Assembly: GCA_019694345.1 (NCBI GenBank)
Contig: JAIBCA010000056.1
Span: forward strand, 1 to 50,379
Origin: Pyrinomonadaceae bacterium
GTDB lineage: Bacteria; Acidobacteriota; Blastocatellia; Pyrinomonadales; Pyrinomonadaceae
Direction: 5' to 3'
Length of the DNA: 50,379 nt
Positions 27,793-36,191 of this stretch are shown here, piece by piece (positions within the stretch are counted from its first letter, which is position 1; every line of letters starts with the position of its first letter). The notes under the pieces are model-generated. The model saw only the letters and a program-made list of their open reading frames with translations, ran no database searches and was not told the DNA's origin. The translations under genes were made by a program, and so were the position numbers.

Positions 27793-28803
27793 ATGTTTCA
27801 GAGATCATTCGTATTCATAATCACCGCCGCGTGCGCGGTTTCGGCGATCGGCCAGACCCCCGAAGCAAAAAAGGCACCCGGAAAGGCTCCACAAGCAATG
27901 ACGTTTACGTTCGAGAGCGGCGGCAGTTATCTCGGCGTGCAGACGGCCGAAGTGACCAGTGAGAACTATTCAAAATTTGGGCTGCGAGAGGTTCGCGGCG
28001 TCGCGGTCGAAAAGGTGATGGAAAATTCGCCGGCCCAGGCGGCAGGTCTTCAAACAGGTGATGTCATAATCAGTGTTGACGGCGATGAGGTCACCGGCAC
28101 CCGCAAGTTGACACGCCTGATCAGTGAGATCGCACCCGATCATAAAACAAAGCTCATCATCTGGCGAAACGGCAGTGAACAGGAAGTAACAGCGACCATT
28201 GCCAAAAGGCCCACTCCAAAGTTTGAGAACGGAAACTTCGAATTTTCATTCCCGGGCCCGATCGGAAAGATCGATATCCCCGACATTAAGGAATTGCGCA
28301 AGTTAAAGGAACTGCCGAAGGGCGACGCCCCCCAGATATGGACGTCACCTGACGGTAACGGCCGCGGTTTTATTTGGAGATCGGGTTCGGGCCGTCAGAT
28401 CGGCGTGGGGATCACCCCGCTGACCAAACAACTGGCTGAACACTTTGGCGTTGAGGGCGGTATTTTGGTCAACTCGGTGCGTGACGGTTCGCCGGCGTTC
28501 AAAGCCGGGATCAAGGCGGGCGACATCATTGTCGAGGCTGACGGTAGATCTGTCAAAAATGAGATCGACCTGATCCAAACCATCGGCGGCAAGAAAGAGG
28601 GCGACATTCAACTGACCATTGTCCGCGACCGAGGCCGCCAGACGATATCGGTTACGCCTGAGGCGTCAAAAACACCCGGTTTCCTCTTCGAAACCGAGGA
28701 TGGCGGGTCTATTCTGCCGCTGACACCGCCAAAGTTCGATAAGTTGAAACCGCCGGCACCTGCGCCGGAGATCGCACTGCTGGCCCCCGGCCGTGTGCTC
28801 TAG
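27793..28803 (+). CDS. Secreted protein with two PDZ domains
   Basis: The 336-residue product has a signal peptide (cleavage near A-I-G-Q, about residue 22). PDZ 1 (~48-135) shows Y-L-G-V-Q-T and N-S-P-A-Q-A-A-G-L-Q-T-G-D-V-I. PDZ 2 (~200-285) shows I-G-V-G-I-T-P-L and G-S-P-A-F-K-A-G-I-K-A-G-D-I-I. A proline-rich tail closes it. No protease domain is present, unlike DegP/HtrA, so it may be a periplasmic adaptor or binding protein. TGGAGG lies 7 bases before the ATG. It is monocistronic between an upstream gap and a strong terminator. Confidence 0.87.
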   Translation: MFQRSFVFIITAACAVSAIGQTPEAKKAPGKAPQAMTFTFESGGSYLGVQTAEVTSENYSKFGLREVRGVAVEKVMENSPAQAAGLQTGDVIISVDGDEVTGTRKLTRLISEIAPDHKTKLIIWRNGSEQEVTATIAKRPTPKFENGNFEFSFPGPIGKIDIPDIKELRKLKELPKGDAPQIWTSPDGNGRGFIWRSGSGRQIGVGITPLTKQLAEHFGVEGGILVNSVRDGSPAFKAGIKAGDIIVEADGRSVKNEIDLIQTIGGKKEGDIQLTIVRDRGRQTISVTPEASKTPGFLFETEDGGSILPLTPPKFDKLKPPAPAPEIALLAPGRVL

Positions 28804-28826
28804 GCGGCAATTGATCTTGTCAATCT

Positions 28827-28857
28827 ACGAGGCGGGACATTTCCGCCTCGTTTTTAT
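28827..28857. terminator. Bidirectional rho-independent terminator
   Basis: ACGAGGCGG (28827-28835) pairs perfectly with CCGCCTCGT (28843-28851), then TTTTATT. It separates the double-PDZ gene from the convergent eight-gene polyamine block, whose last stop codon lies within its tail. Confidence 0.85.
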
Positions 28858-29471
28858 TGTCCCTGCTGCCGCTTGACGGCGTCCTTTGCAAGTTCATTTG
28901 CCCGGCTGCTGTAGTCGCGGGCGTCCTCCATCAATTTGCGATAATTTTCGCTGCGCGTCTTGAATTCTTCTTTGACCTTTTCGCGCATTTTCGCGTCCTT
29001 CGGGTCATAGCTGTCACGGAGAATTCGGGCCGCCTGGCGATAATTTTCAAAGGCCTCGAGCTGCCGCTTCAACGCTTCTTCTTTCAGCCGCAGGTATTCG
29101 CGGTAATCGTCGTTGATCTGCATCTCCTGAGCCTTTTGGATCTTTTCGACGGCGGATTTGCCGTATGCAGTGCCGTCATTGATCAGATAAAGCACCTCAT
29201 CAGCGATCTTTTTTGCGGTCTCGGCATCGTTCTTTTCCATCGCCGCCTTTAGTTCCTCGCGCTTACCTTCGTTCTGCTGATAGAGTACCTTGATCTTTGT
29301 CAGATCCTTATTGGCGTCGTCGACGATCAAGGCGGCTTCGGCGGTCTCGTCCAGCGGGTTCAAGATACTGATCCCGCCGCCCGAGCGTTTGCACGACGAA
29401 AATGCGAGAACGAGCGCGATCATGACGAACGTGCATAGCTTGAATTTGGGGATCTTCAAAAACTGGTTCAA
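28854..29471 (-). CDS. Coiled-coil lipoprotein, last gene of the polyamine/membrane operon
   Basis: The 205-residue product begins with a lipoprotein-type signal ending L-A-F-S-S-C (Cys27). The mature part is almost wholly charged alpha-helix (K/E/A/Q-rich heptads from residue ~55 to the end), so a long coiled coil is expected. I know no named family. It starts 6 bases after the stop of the polytopic membrane protein gene and is the eighth and last gene of the minus-strand run starting with speD. It could be a periplasmic spacer or stress-sensing partner. Confidence 0.78.
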   Translation of the reverse strand: MNQFLKIPKFKLCTFVMIALVLAFSSCKRSGGGISILNPLDETAEAALIVDDANKDLTKIKVLYQQNEGKREELKAAMEKNDAETAKKIADEVLYLINDGTAYGKSAVEKIQKAQEMQINDDYREYLRLKEEALKRQLEAFENYRQAARILRDSYDPKDAKMREKVKEEFKTRSENYRKLMEDARDYSSRANELAKDAVKRQQGQ

Positions 29472-29477
29472 ATGCTT

Positions 29478-30587
29478 TTAGATCAACTTTAGGTCAGGAT
29501 TTCCACTCTTACGCCAAATAAAACCATCGAGGACATAATGCGTCAATTGCGGCAGTGCGAGCAGCGGCACGAGCCACATCTTCAGACTACCCCAATTCCA
29601 GTCACCGCCGAAGAGCCATTGTTTCTCATGCCAAACACCGCGATGCCAGAAAAGCTCCTCGACATAGGCGAGTGCCCACAGAGTAGCCAGAAAGACGATC
29701 CAGTTCGATGACAATTTCCGGTAAACCGGGCCGGCCGTTTCGCGCTTCATACGAGCGTAAACGTATATCAGCGCAAAATAAGGCACACCATGGATGATGA
29801 CATTGGTCACCGTAAAGGCATAGTCAGAGTTGAAATAGACGATGCCGACGTACCAGCACAACGCCGTCGTCGCGACGACGATGTCCTTGCCGATATTAAT
29901 GAATCCGTCGATGACATATTGGTACATCGACTTGACCGCATAGACCGTCAATGCCGCCAGATAGATCGGGAACATCACGGTTTCGACGATCGCCGGCAGA
30001 CGAATGAAATCGTTTTGAACGAACCACTCAAAGTTTCGCGGCAGCCGGGTCATCCAAAACGCCAGCGGATACAGGCTCGCCATGTAGATCGCGGCCGCAT
30101 CGACCCACCATGTCCAACGATCGGTCTCGCCGAGCTTTCGGCGGTAGAGGTTGACCCAGCCGTACTGCTGCCTTACAAAATGAAAAACGGCGATCGCGGC
30201 GAGCACCTTCCAAAACACCAGTTCGCCCTCGGAATAGAGAGCAACGCCGATCGAGTAACCAAAAACAGGTACGAGCAGATAGAGCCAGAATCGGCGTTTG
30301 ACCTCGGCCAGGTCGAAATATACGCGGAAACTGGTGGACCAGACATGAGCCACGTCGATCAAGAGCACGGCCCAGACCCATGTCCACTCAGGCGAATCGC
30401 CGTTCAGGATGCCCATCTGTGAACCGGCGACCAAAAGCACCATCGACAAAAGCGCACTGCCCAGAAAAACGGTGAGGTCCGTTCCGCGTGAGAAAAGCCA
30501 CCTTCCGGAACTACCCGGAACATCCGGCAACGCCGACCCGCTGCCGTGGCCGGGAATGTCGATGTCGATCTCCGAAACTCTCTGCAT
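29478..30587 (-). CDS. Polytopic His/Trp-rich membrane protein, unknown family
   Basis: The 369-residue product has about 8-10 hydrophobic segments after a ~30-residue polar N-terminus. Histidines recur at helix ends in conserved-looking contexts: D-V-A-H-V-W-S-T-S-F-R-V-Y-F-D, F-H-F-V-R-Q-Q-Y-G-W, I-I-H-G-V-P-Y-F and L-T-H-Y-V-L-D-G-F-I-W-R. This pattern recalls membrane di-iron desaturase/hydroxylase or haem-binding proteins, but I cannot name a family. It starts 12 bases after the flavoprotein stop and is followed after 6 bases by the lipoprotein, so it belongs to the polyamine-linked operon. A redox role beside the flavin oxidase is an inference. Confidence 0.75.
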   Translation of the reverse strand: MQRVSEIDIDIPGHGSGSALPDVPGSSGRWLFSRGTDLTVFLGSALLSMVLLVAGSQMGILNGDSPEWTWVWAVLLIDVAHVWSTSFRVYFDLAEVKRRFWLYLLVPVFGYSIGVALYSEGELVFWKVLAAIAVFHFVRQQYGWVNLYRRKLGETDRWTWWVDAAAIYMASLYPLAFWMTRLPRNFEWFVQNDFIRLPAIVETVMFPIYLAALTVYAVKSMYQYVIDGFINIGKDIVVATTALCWYVGIVYFNSDYAFTVTNVIIHGVPYFALIYVYARMKRETAGPVYRKLSSNWIVFLATLWALAYVEELFWHRGVWHEKQWLFGGDWNWGSLKMWLVPLLALPQLTHYVLDGFIWRKSGNPDLKLI

Positions 30588-30599
30588 TTCTCAGTGGCC

Positions 30600-32204
30600 T
30601 CACGTCCGGGCCTTCAAAATTTCCCCGGCCGCGCGCAATCCATGATAAAACGCTTCTTCAAAAAGCGCGACGCCGCTTAGGTCCGTATGGGCAAAATGGA
30701 TGTTGCGATACGGTCTAACGGCCTTTTCACGAATGCCGCTCCAGATGAAGTTTGGCCGCGGACTGATCATCGCATGTCCCCATCGCATGATGTCGATCCG
30801 CTCGGTGAGCTCGTAAATGTCGCTGTGGGCACGTGAGAGGTCTGTCAGGCAAACATCGGCCAATTGCCGCCAATCGAAATTGAAGAGCTTTGTGCGGCCG
30901 TCGGGTTCATGGCACATCGGGTAATAGTACGTGAGCACCGTCGGGCCGTGGTCGATGCCCTTTTGATGTGTCGCCGTGACATAACCGAGCGAGGGGCTTT
31001 CGTACAGAACATTGTCCCATGACAGCGGAAAATCCTTGGCAAAACGCGGTTTTGGACGATCTTTTAGAAACAGATTGGCCACGAACCACGCATTGTGCTG
31101 AAATGCGCCGGCGTCAAAGGGAGCATCGTCGCGAAATCCGCGAATGATGTATGGTGCCGTAAACATCGGCGACGCGAAGATCGCCCGTTCGCAGTGAATC
31201 CCGCGAAGTTCGTTGCCGTCCAGCGTGATGACGTCAACACCTCGTTCGGTCGGTACGACCGAAACGACCATTTGCGACCGGCGAATGTTGTCCCGGGCCA
31301 GTTCCGCAAAATGGCGGACAAATTGGCCGTTTCCCTCGGGAACCGTAATGAACGGCTGCGACTCGACGCCGCTTTTTCGCACCCGCGAGCAAAAATAGAA
31401 CAGGCCGACCCACGCCGACGTCTGATCTGCCTTGAGGCCGTAATCGTCACGGGTTGCGTAGTCGCAATACCAATGAAGCCTTTCGGATGTGAACCCGTTC
31501 TGCCGCAGCCAGTCGGCAAATGATATTCGGTCGAGCGAGGTCACAGCCGCGTCGTCAGAGCAGGTCTCGAGCGGGACGGCAAAGGCACGTCTTCCGCTTA
31601 CGTCGCGCCAATTGACCCATTCGTCGATCCGACGTTGAAATTCGGTAAATTGCCGCTTGTCCTCTTCGCCGGCTCCGACATTAAGGTACAACCCCTCGTA
31701 CCAACGGCCCTTGTAATAAACGCGTTCCTCAGGCTCGCGGCACAGGTACTGTTCCTTGACGACGACCTGGCCTTGAGCGTCGCGGCCGTCGGTGAGCGAC
31801 ATCTCGTCGAGAAGTGAGACCAGCTCAGTATTTTCGGCAAACGGGACCGGCAAGTAGTGCGCGGCCCACGGATAACCGACCGGGTCGCCCTTGCCGCTGA
31901 TCGACGTACCGCCGACGTCCTTTTCGAGTTCCAACAGCAGGAAATCGTGAAAGTTCTGCTTTTTGAGTTTCCACGCGGCCGAGAGTCCGGCGATGCCGCC
32001 GCCGATGATCACCGCTTTTTTTGACTCCCAACGGTCGGCGGCAACATCAAAGCTGCGGCCCTCGCGCAGGATATGGCCGATGCCGGCCGACTGCCCGACG
32101 ATCTCGCCCTCGGGGAAGGCAGCCGGCTGATCGGTCCGGCACGCCGCCAACGCGAACGGCGCCCCCAAAAACAACTTGAGTAACTCACGGCGGTTCAGAT
32201 TCAT
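30600..32204 (-). CDS. Tat/lipoprotein-type FAD-dependent amine-oxidase-like protein
   Basis: The ATG at 32204 (534 residues) forms an ATGA overlap with the aminopropyltransferase stop. The N-terminus M-N-L-N-R-R-E-L-L-K-L-F-L-G-A-P-F-A-L-A-A-C carries both a twin-arginine-like motif and a lipobox (Cys22), so the enzyme is probably exported folded with its cofactor and membrane-anchored. The dinucleotide fold is V-I-I-G-G-G-I-A-G-L-S-A-A-W (residues ~65-78), followed by an E-L-E-K-D-V-G-G-T flavin ribose-binding loop and a C-terminal A-H-T-D-L-S-G-V FAD segment. The closest general family is flavin amine/polyamine oxidase. Its position next to SpeD and an aminopropyltransferase makes a polyamine-type substrate attractive, but this is unproven. 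Confidence 0.82.
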   Translation of the reverse strand: MNLNRRELLKLFLGAPFALAACRTDQPAAFPEGEIVGQSAGIGHILREGRSFDVAADRWESKKAVIIGGGIAGLSAAWKLKKQNFHDFLLLELEKDVGGTSISGKGDPVGYPWAAHYLPVPFAENTELVSLLDEMSLTDGRDAQGQVVVKEQYLCREPEERVYYKGRWYEGLYLNVGAGEEDKRQFTEFQRRIDEWVNWRDVSGRRAFAVPLETCSDDAAVTSLDRISFADWLRQNGFTSERLHWYCDYATRDDYGLKADQTSAWVGLFYFCSRVRKSGVESQPFITVPEGNGQFVRHFAELARDNIRRSQMVVSVVPTERGVDVITLDGNELRGIHCERAIFASPMFTAPYIIRGFRDDAPFDAGAFQHNAWFVANLFLKDRPKPRFAKDFPLSWDNVLYESPSLGYVTATHQKGIDHGPTVLTYYYPMCHEPDGRTKLFNFDWRQLADVCLTDLSRAHSDIYELTERIDIMRWGHAMISPRPNFIWSGIREKAVRPYRNIHFAHTDLSGVALFEEAFYHGLRAAGEILKART

Positions 32205-33724
32205 TGCTCGAAACGGCGCCACTCAGCTTCGTAATAGCGGACCAGTGCCTGATTATCAAGGCGGTTGATCTCGAGTTCCTCGTTTGGCCTCGAGGTGTCA
32301 GCGGGAAACTCGAAAAGAGATGCGAATGTCTCGTTGTTGAGAAATCGCATCTCAATGCCCGCCGGAGGCGATCGCGGCGTTTCAAACGGCTGCAGTTTAG
32401 CCAGTGCGTAGCCCCAGATACCGAAGCTCGGAACCGTCGTCTGATACGGTTTGACCGTATAGCCGCTTGCCTCGAGCGTATTCATCACGCACCAGAACGA
32501 GTTGCGGGCGATCAACGGCGACGTCGTCTGGATCACGACCGACGAGTCAGGCTTGAGCTTCTGTTTGAGGAGATTGTAGAACCGCGTCGTATAGAGCTTG
32601 CCGAGTGCAAAGTTGTTCGGATCCGGAAAATCCACAATGGCGATATCAAACGGCTCGGCAGGAACGTTGTCGAGCCAGACAAACGCATCGGCATTGGTTA
32701 CGTGAACACGCGGGTCGTTGAGCGAATGTTTGTTGAGTTCGCCGAGTGCCGGCACCGCGGACGAGACCTTCGTCATGTCGGGGTCAAGATCGACGAGTTG
32801 GATAAACTCGACCGACTTGTACTTTTCGATCTCGCGCAGAGCGAGTCCGTCACCGCCGCCCAACACAAGCACCCGCTTAGCGTCGCCTGAAAATGCGGCA
32901 AACGCGGGATGGACCAGAGCCTCATGATAGCGGTATTCGTCAAAGGAATTGAATTGGAGATTTCCGTTCAAAAAAAGCGCATAGCCGGTTTTGCCCTTGG
33001 TTACGACGATACGCTGATAGGCCGAGCTTTTGGCATAAATGATGTTATCGACGAAAAGTGAATCTTCGGCAAGCGTCGTAAGGCGATCGGCCTTAATGAA
33101 CGCAATAACGAGCAGAGCGAGGATCACAAAACCCTTGACCCGCATTATCGTTACATTGCGTTTCAGCAGCGGCAGCAGCAGCCACGTGCCCCATATTCCG
33201 ACGGCTGCATTGAGCATACCGAAAATAAGCGACGTGCGGGTCAGCCCCAATCGCGGGACAAAAAAGATCGGAAAAAGCAGCGACGCCGCCAACGCACCGA
33301 TGTAGTCGAACGCCAACACACGCGAGACGAGGTCCTTAAAATCCATCTCGTCCTGCAGGATACGCATCAGCAGCGGTATCTCGAGGCCGACCAACATTCC
33401 GATAATAAAGACGACTGTGTAAAGGACTACCGAGAAATACGAGAGGTTGGCAAATGTGAGGAACAAAAGCGGAGCCGAAAATCCGCCGATCACGGCCACC
33501 GCAAGTTCAATATCGATGAACTTTTCGGCTACGTGCTTGTCGATAAATCGCGAAAGCCACGAACCGACACCCATCGCAAATAGATAGATGCCGATGATCA
33601 GTGAAAACTGTGTGACCGAATCGCCGAGGACATAGCTTGAGAGCGTCCCGGCCAAGAGCTCATAAATGAGCCCGCAAGTGGCTATGACAAAAACGTTAAG
33701 AAAAAGCAGCGGAGCACGTTTCAT
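32201..33724 (-). CDS. Membrane-embedded polyamine aminopropyltransferase (spermidine synthase-like)
   Basis: The 507-residue product fuses about seven membrane helices (residues ~5-210) to a spermidine-synthase fold. The catalytic part shows L-F-L-N-G-N-L-Q-F-N-S-F-D-E-Y-R-Y-H-E (250-268), V-L-V-L-G-G-G-D-G (285-293) for decarboxylated AdoMet, acidic D-L-D-P-D (312-316) and D-F-P-D-P (~365). The enzyme would transfer aminopropyl from decarboxylated AdoMet to an amine; SpeD, four genes upstream, makes that donor. The membrane fusion suggests a membrane-proximal acceptor or product export. It is coupled by ATGA to the flavoprotein gene. About 80 bases with an imperfect hairpin separate it from DUF350. 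Confidence 0.9.
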   Translation of the reverse strand: MKRAPLLFLNVFVIATCGLIYELLAGTLSSYVLGDSVTQFSLIIGIYLFAMGVGSWLSRFIDKHVAEKFIDIELAVAVIGGFSAPLLFLTFANLSYFSVVLYTVVFIIGMLVGLEIPLLMRILQDEMDFKDLVSRVLAFDYIGALAASLLFPIFFVPRLGLTRTSLIFGMLNAAVGIWGTWLLLPLLKRNVTIMRVKGFVILALLVIAFIKADRLTTLAEDSLFVDNIIYAKSSAYQRIVVTKGKTGYALFLNGNLQFNSFDEYRYHEALVHPAFAAFSGDAKRVLVLGGGDGLALREIEKYKSVEFIQLVDLDPDMTKVSSAVPALGELNKHSLNDPRVHVTNADAFVWLDNVPAEPFDIAIVDFPDPNNFALGKLYTTRFYNLLKQKLKPDSSVVIQTTSPLIARNSFWCVMNTLEASGYTVKPYQTTVPSFGIWGYALAKLQPFETPRSPPAGIEMRFLNNETFASLFEFPADTSRPNEELEINRLDNQALVRYYEAEWRRFEQ

Positions 33725-33741
33725 ACGAACGGAAAATGAAT

Positions 33742-33798
33742 AGCGGAAAACGGAAAACGAAATACACCTCAGTCATTTTCCATTTTCCGATCTCCGCT
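33742..33798. repeat. Imperfect inverted repeat between DUF350 and aminopropyltransferase genes
   Basis: AGCGGAAAACGGAAAACGA (33742-33760) is largely complementary to the region 33773-33798 ending ATCTCCGCT. It could fold in the operon mRNA and tune expression or stability of the downstream half. Confidence 0.4.
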
Positions 33799-33807
33799 GT
33801 ATGCAGA

Positions 33808-34074
33808 TCAGTTGCCCTGGATCGCTGCCGAGATTATCATCGCCACGCCGATGATAATGGCACCGATAATGATCGCGAGCGATACGTTCTGATCCTCCTC
33901 GATCTCCTTTTTGACCGAAAAGGGCGAAACCACGACCACAATAACAAATGCGATCGCAAACACGATCAACCCGATCGCGACAAATATCACTGTGGTCGTC
34001 AGAACCGGCAAAAGTTCCTCAAGCTTGACGATCAAACCGAGAAACGGGGCGATCGATAAAAGACTCATCATCAT
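33808..34074 (-). CDS. DUF350 small membrane protein
   Basis: This 88-residue protein has three hydrophobic stretches and the DUF350 hallmark: a long first helix (F-V-A-I-G-L-I-V-F-A-I-A-F), a short charged K-K-E-I-E-E-D-Q-N-V-S-L-A turn, and a closing I-I-I-G-A-I-I-I-G-V-A helix. DUF350 (E. coli YjfL) is found with polyamine and membrane-stress genes; its function is unknown. It overlaps the upstream 49-residue gene by ATGA, with GGAGGAAA as ribosome-binding site inside that gene's last codons. Confidence 0.88.
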   Translation of the reverse strand: MMMSLLSIAPFLGLIVKLEELLPVLTTTVIFVAIGLIVFAIAFVIVVVVSPFSVKKEIEEDQNVSLAIIIGAIIIGVAMIISAAIQGN

Positions 34075-34220
34075 TTTCCTCCACGAAATCCTGAATAAAA
34101 GAACGGCACTCCCAGACGTGATTTACTGCCGGCGTTAGCCAACTCCCACCCGAACCAGGCCGCTGAGGAGTAAGCCAGCAGCACGCCAACACCAAAGACC
34201 ATATAGAGCTTTTTCCACAT
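34071..34220 (-). CDS. Unannotated 49-residue membrane peptide in the polyamine operon
   Basis: A short frame, ATG at 34220 to TGA at 34071, encodes M-W-K-K-L-Y-M-V-F-G-V-G-V-L-L-A, then Y-S-S-A-A-W-F-G-W-E-L-A, then a polar tail ending S-G-F-R-G-G-K. It has one hydrophobic helix with positive residues before it and aromatic residues after it. It starts 12 bases after the DUF4178 stop, and its stop overlaps the DUF350 start as ATGA. It fills the only gap of its size in the upstream half of the operon exactly. The perfect fit and membrane character argue it is a real gene; function unknown. Confidence 0.75.
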   Translation of the reverse strand: MWKKLYMVFGVGVLLAYSSAAWFGWELANAGSKSRLGVPFFYSGFRGGK

Positions 34221-34232
34221 ATAGTTAACCTG

Positions 34233-36191
34233 CTATTCGTCGGAATCGCCTGAATCGTCCGATCCGCCTGTTGCCGCGGCCGAGAACATGCTGTCCTTCC
34301 AACGGCTCGATTCAAAACTGATCTTTCTGAACAGGCCGAGTATCGGCATTATCGCCAAAACGAGTAAGGCGCAGCAGAAATTGACGCCGCGATTGACGTT
34401 CTGCTCGACCTTTACCGAGACCGGCATCTGGGCTTGCCAGTTTTGCCAGGTACCCTCGACCCGCAACGTATATTTGCCGGCCGGCAATGACGAGAGCGTG
34501 GCATCATTGGATTTGCCGCCCTCACTCCATGCGCCGTCGCTGTCCGAGCCGGAATAATATTCGACCGGCACGTTGACCGACTCGACCTCCTGGCTCTGAT
34601 CGTTGATGAGGTCAACATCCAGATCCGCCCATGAATTGTCGACATTTGCCCCGGCGGTGATCCTTACGTTCCGGTTTCCCTTCAGGTCGAACGGCTGGCT
34701 GAACACAGCCTGGCCCGTCGTGGCGTTGGCCATCGGCGGCAAGATGAGTTCCTGGTTCAGAACCGTATTCGTCAAACCGCTGAGAGGGATCATGAAGATC
34801 GCGACCACAAACAGAGCAAGCAGTGGCAATGCTCCCCACGTGTAATAAAATCGTCCCGTAAACGGTTGATTGGGGGCAACTCCCCATGGCCGCGGAAGAT
34901 CCGTAACGCCAAAGGCCTTTTCGATCTCCTCATTGGTCATGTAGGTGCCGACGGACCAATTCATTTCGTTGTCGGACGCCTCACGTGAGAGCATCAGCGG
35001 AGCGGAAACAAAATCCGTCGCCCGAACCGTTTCGCCTTGTTCGACCCGCCAATAGAACTCGCCTTTTACGTATTCGACAACGGCCAGTGCGTCCTGAAAT
35101 ATCTTGAACGAAGACCCGTTGTACTTGGCGACGCCGCCGGCGCCTATGTACGAAACCTCGACTTCCGCGGCGTTGACCGGCTCGACAAAATTCCAGTGAT
35201 TGTCCGAATGCACCAGCCAGCGGAAACCGATCATCGGATTGTAAAGCAGATACTCGTGCCAGTAGTACGTTTCGCCCTCGATCGTGACGCTGCGAACTGT
35301 GGCCCCGATTATCTTGAACTTCACGTCGCCGGGAAAGGTTCCTTCTGCGCCGATCGGAGCCACAAATACCGGTGCGTTCGGCATCGGTTTGAGTGATTTG
35401 AGATATGTGAGATTTCCCTGATTGACGTCGAGAAGCGAATCGCAGTTCGGACACGTAACGCGCTCGGTGATATCGGGTGCCATCAACTCGAGCGGGCCGC
35501 CGCAGTTCGGGCAACCCATTCCCGCAGCCGAAACACGCCTGGCCTCACGTTCGACCGGCTTGGCATCGCCGAGACCGATCTCGGCGAGTGTCACCTGCGT
35601 ACCGACAAAGACCCATGGCGGATCCATACTATAGTCGATGGTGGCAAAGGCGTTGTTCTTACCGGCAAGATCGGCGTATTCGAATTGCTCGCCGGGGCTG
35701 AGTTTATACGGTATCTCGCCATCGGCGGCGACCGATGTCCCGCGTCCCTTTTCCTGCACCATCAACGGCGTCGGATTTGGGATCTCGGCGACTACCTGGC
35801 CGAGCTGCAACCCGTTGAATGACGGCAGCACCGCTCCCTGCGGCAGCGGCTGGTAAAATGTAAGATAAAACTTGCCCTGAGCCTCGGCCAGCCACCCGAC
35901 CCAGCCATTCGAGAATGTGGCGTACCACTCGTCCCAAAACCCGCCAAGCTCGTGCCGAAGCTGTGCCCGGCCGGTGAGTTCAAATCTATTGCCGTTAAAG
36001 GTGCCTTTCAAGCCGAGTTTCAGCGGTGACTGTGAATCGGCGATCTCGGCAACCTTGCCCAGATCCTCAAGCGAGCGGTCGGTACGCGAAATTGCCGAAC
36101 GACAAAACGGACAAACGATGACGATCGTCGATCCGGCCTTAAATTCGATCGGCCCTGCGCAGGACGGGCAATTTGCCTGAAGTGTACTCAC
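34233..36191 (-). CDS. DUF4178 protein: two zinc ribbons, two DUF4178 modules, two membrane helices
   Basis: The 652-residue product is a tandem duplication. Each half opens with a zinc ribbon (C8-x2-C11…C27-x2-C30 and C227-x2-C230…C247-x2-C250) followed by a beta-rich DUF4178 module with a W-x-E-W/Y-W-H-E-Y segment and a W-V-G-W or R-W-L-V pair (~60-205 and ~285-430). A helix at ~448-478, a beta-sandwich-like domain (~490-595) and a second helix (~604-624) follow, with an acidic tail. DUF4178 is of unknown function and co-occurs with DUF350 and polyamine genes. Start and stop junctions are tight: ATGA overlap with speD, and 12 bases to the small peptide gene. Confidence 0.85.
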   Translation of the reverse strand: MSTLQANCPSCAGPIEFKAGSTIVIVCPFCRSAISRTDRSLEDLGKVAEIADSQSPLKLGLKGTFNGNRFELTGRAQLRHELGGFWDEWYATFSNGWVGWLAEAQGKFYLTFYQPLPQGAVLPSFNGLQLGQVVAEIPNPTPLMVQEKGRGTSVAADGEIPYKLSPGEQFEYADLAGKNNAFATIDYSMDPPWVFVGTQVTLAEIGLGDAKPVEREARRVSAAGMGCPNCGGPLELMAPDITERVTCPNCDSLLDVNQGNLTYLKSLKPMPNAPVFVAPIGAEGTFPGDVKFKIIGATVRSVTIEGETYYWHEYLLYNPMIGFRWLVHSDNHWNFVEPVNAAEVEVSYIGAGGVAKYNGSSFKIFQDALAVVEYVKGEFYWRVEQGETVRATDFVSAPLMLSREASDNEMNWSVGTYMTNEEIEKAFGVTDLPRPWGVAPNQPFTGRFYYTWGALPLLALFVVAIFMIPLSGLTNTVLNQELILPPMANATTGQAVFSQPFDLKGNRNVRITAGANVDNSWADLDVDLINDQSQEVESVNVPVEYYSGSDSDGAWSEGGKSNDATLSSLPAGKYTLRVEGTWQNWQAQMPVSVKVEQNVNRGVNFCCALLVLAIMPILGLFRKISFESSRWKDSMFSAAATGGSDDSGDSDE

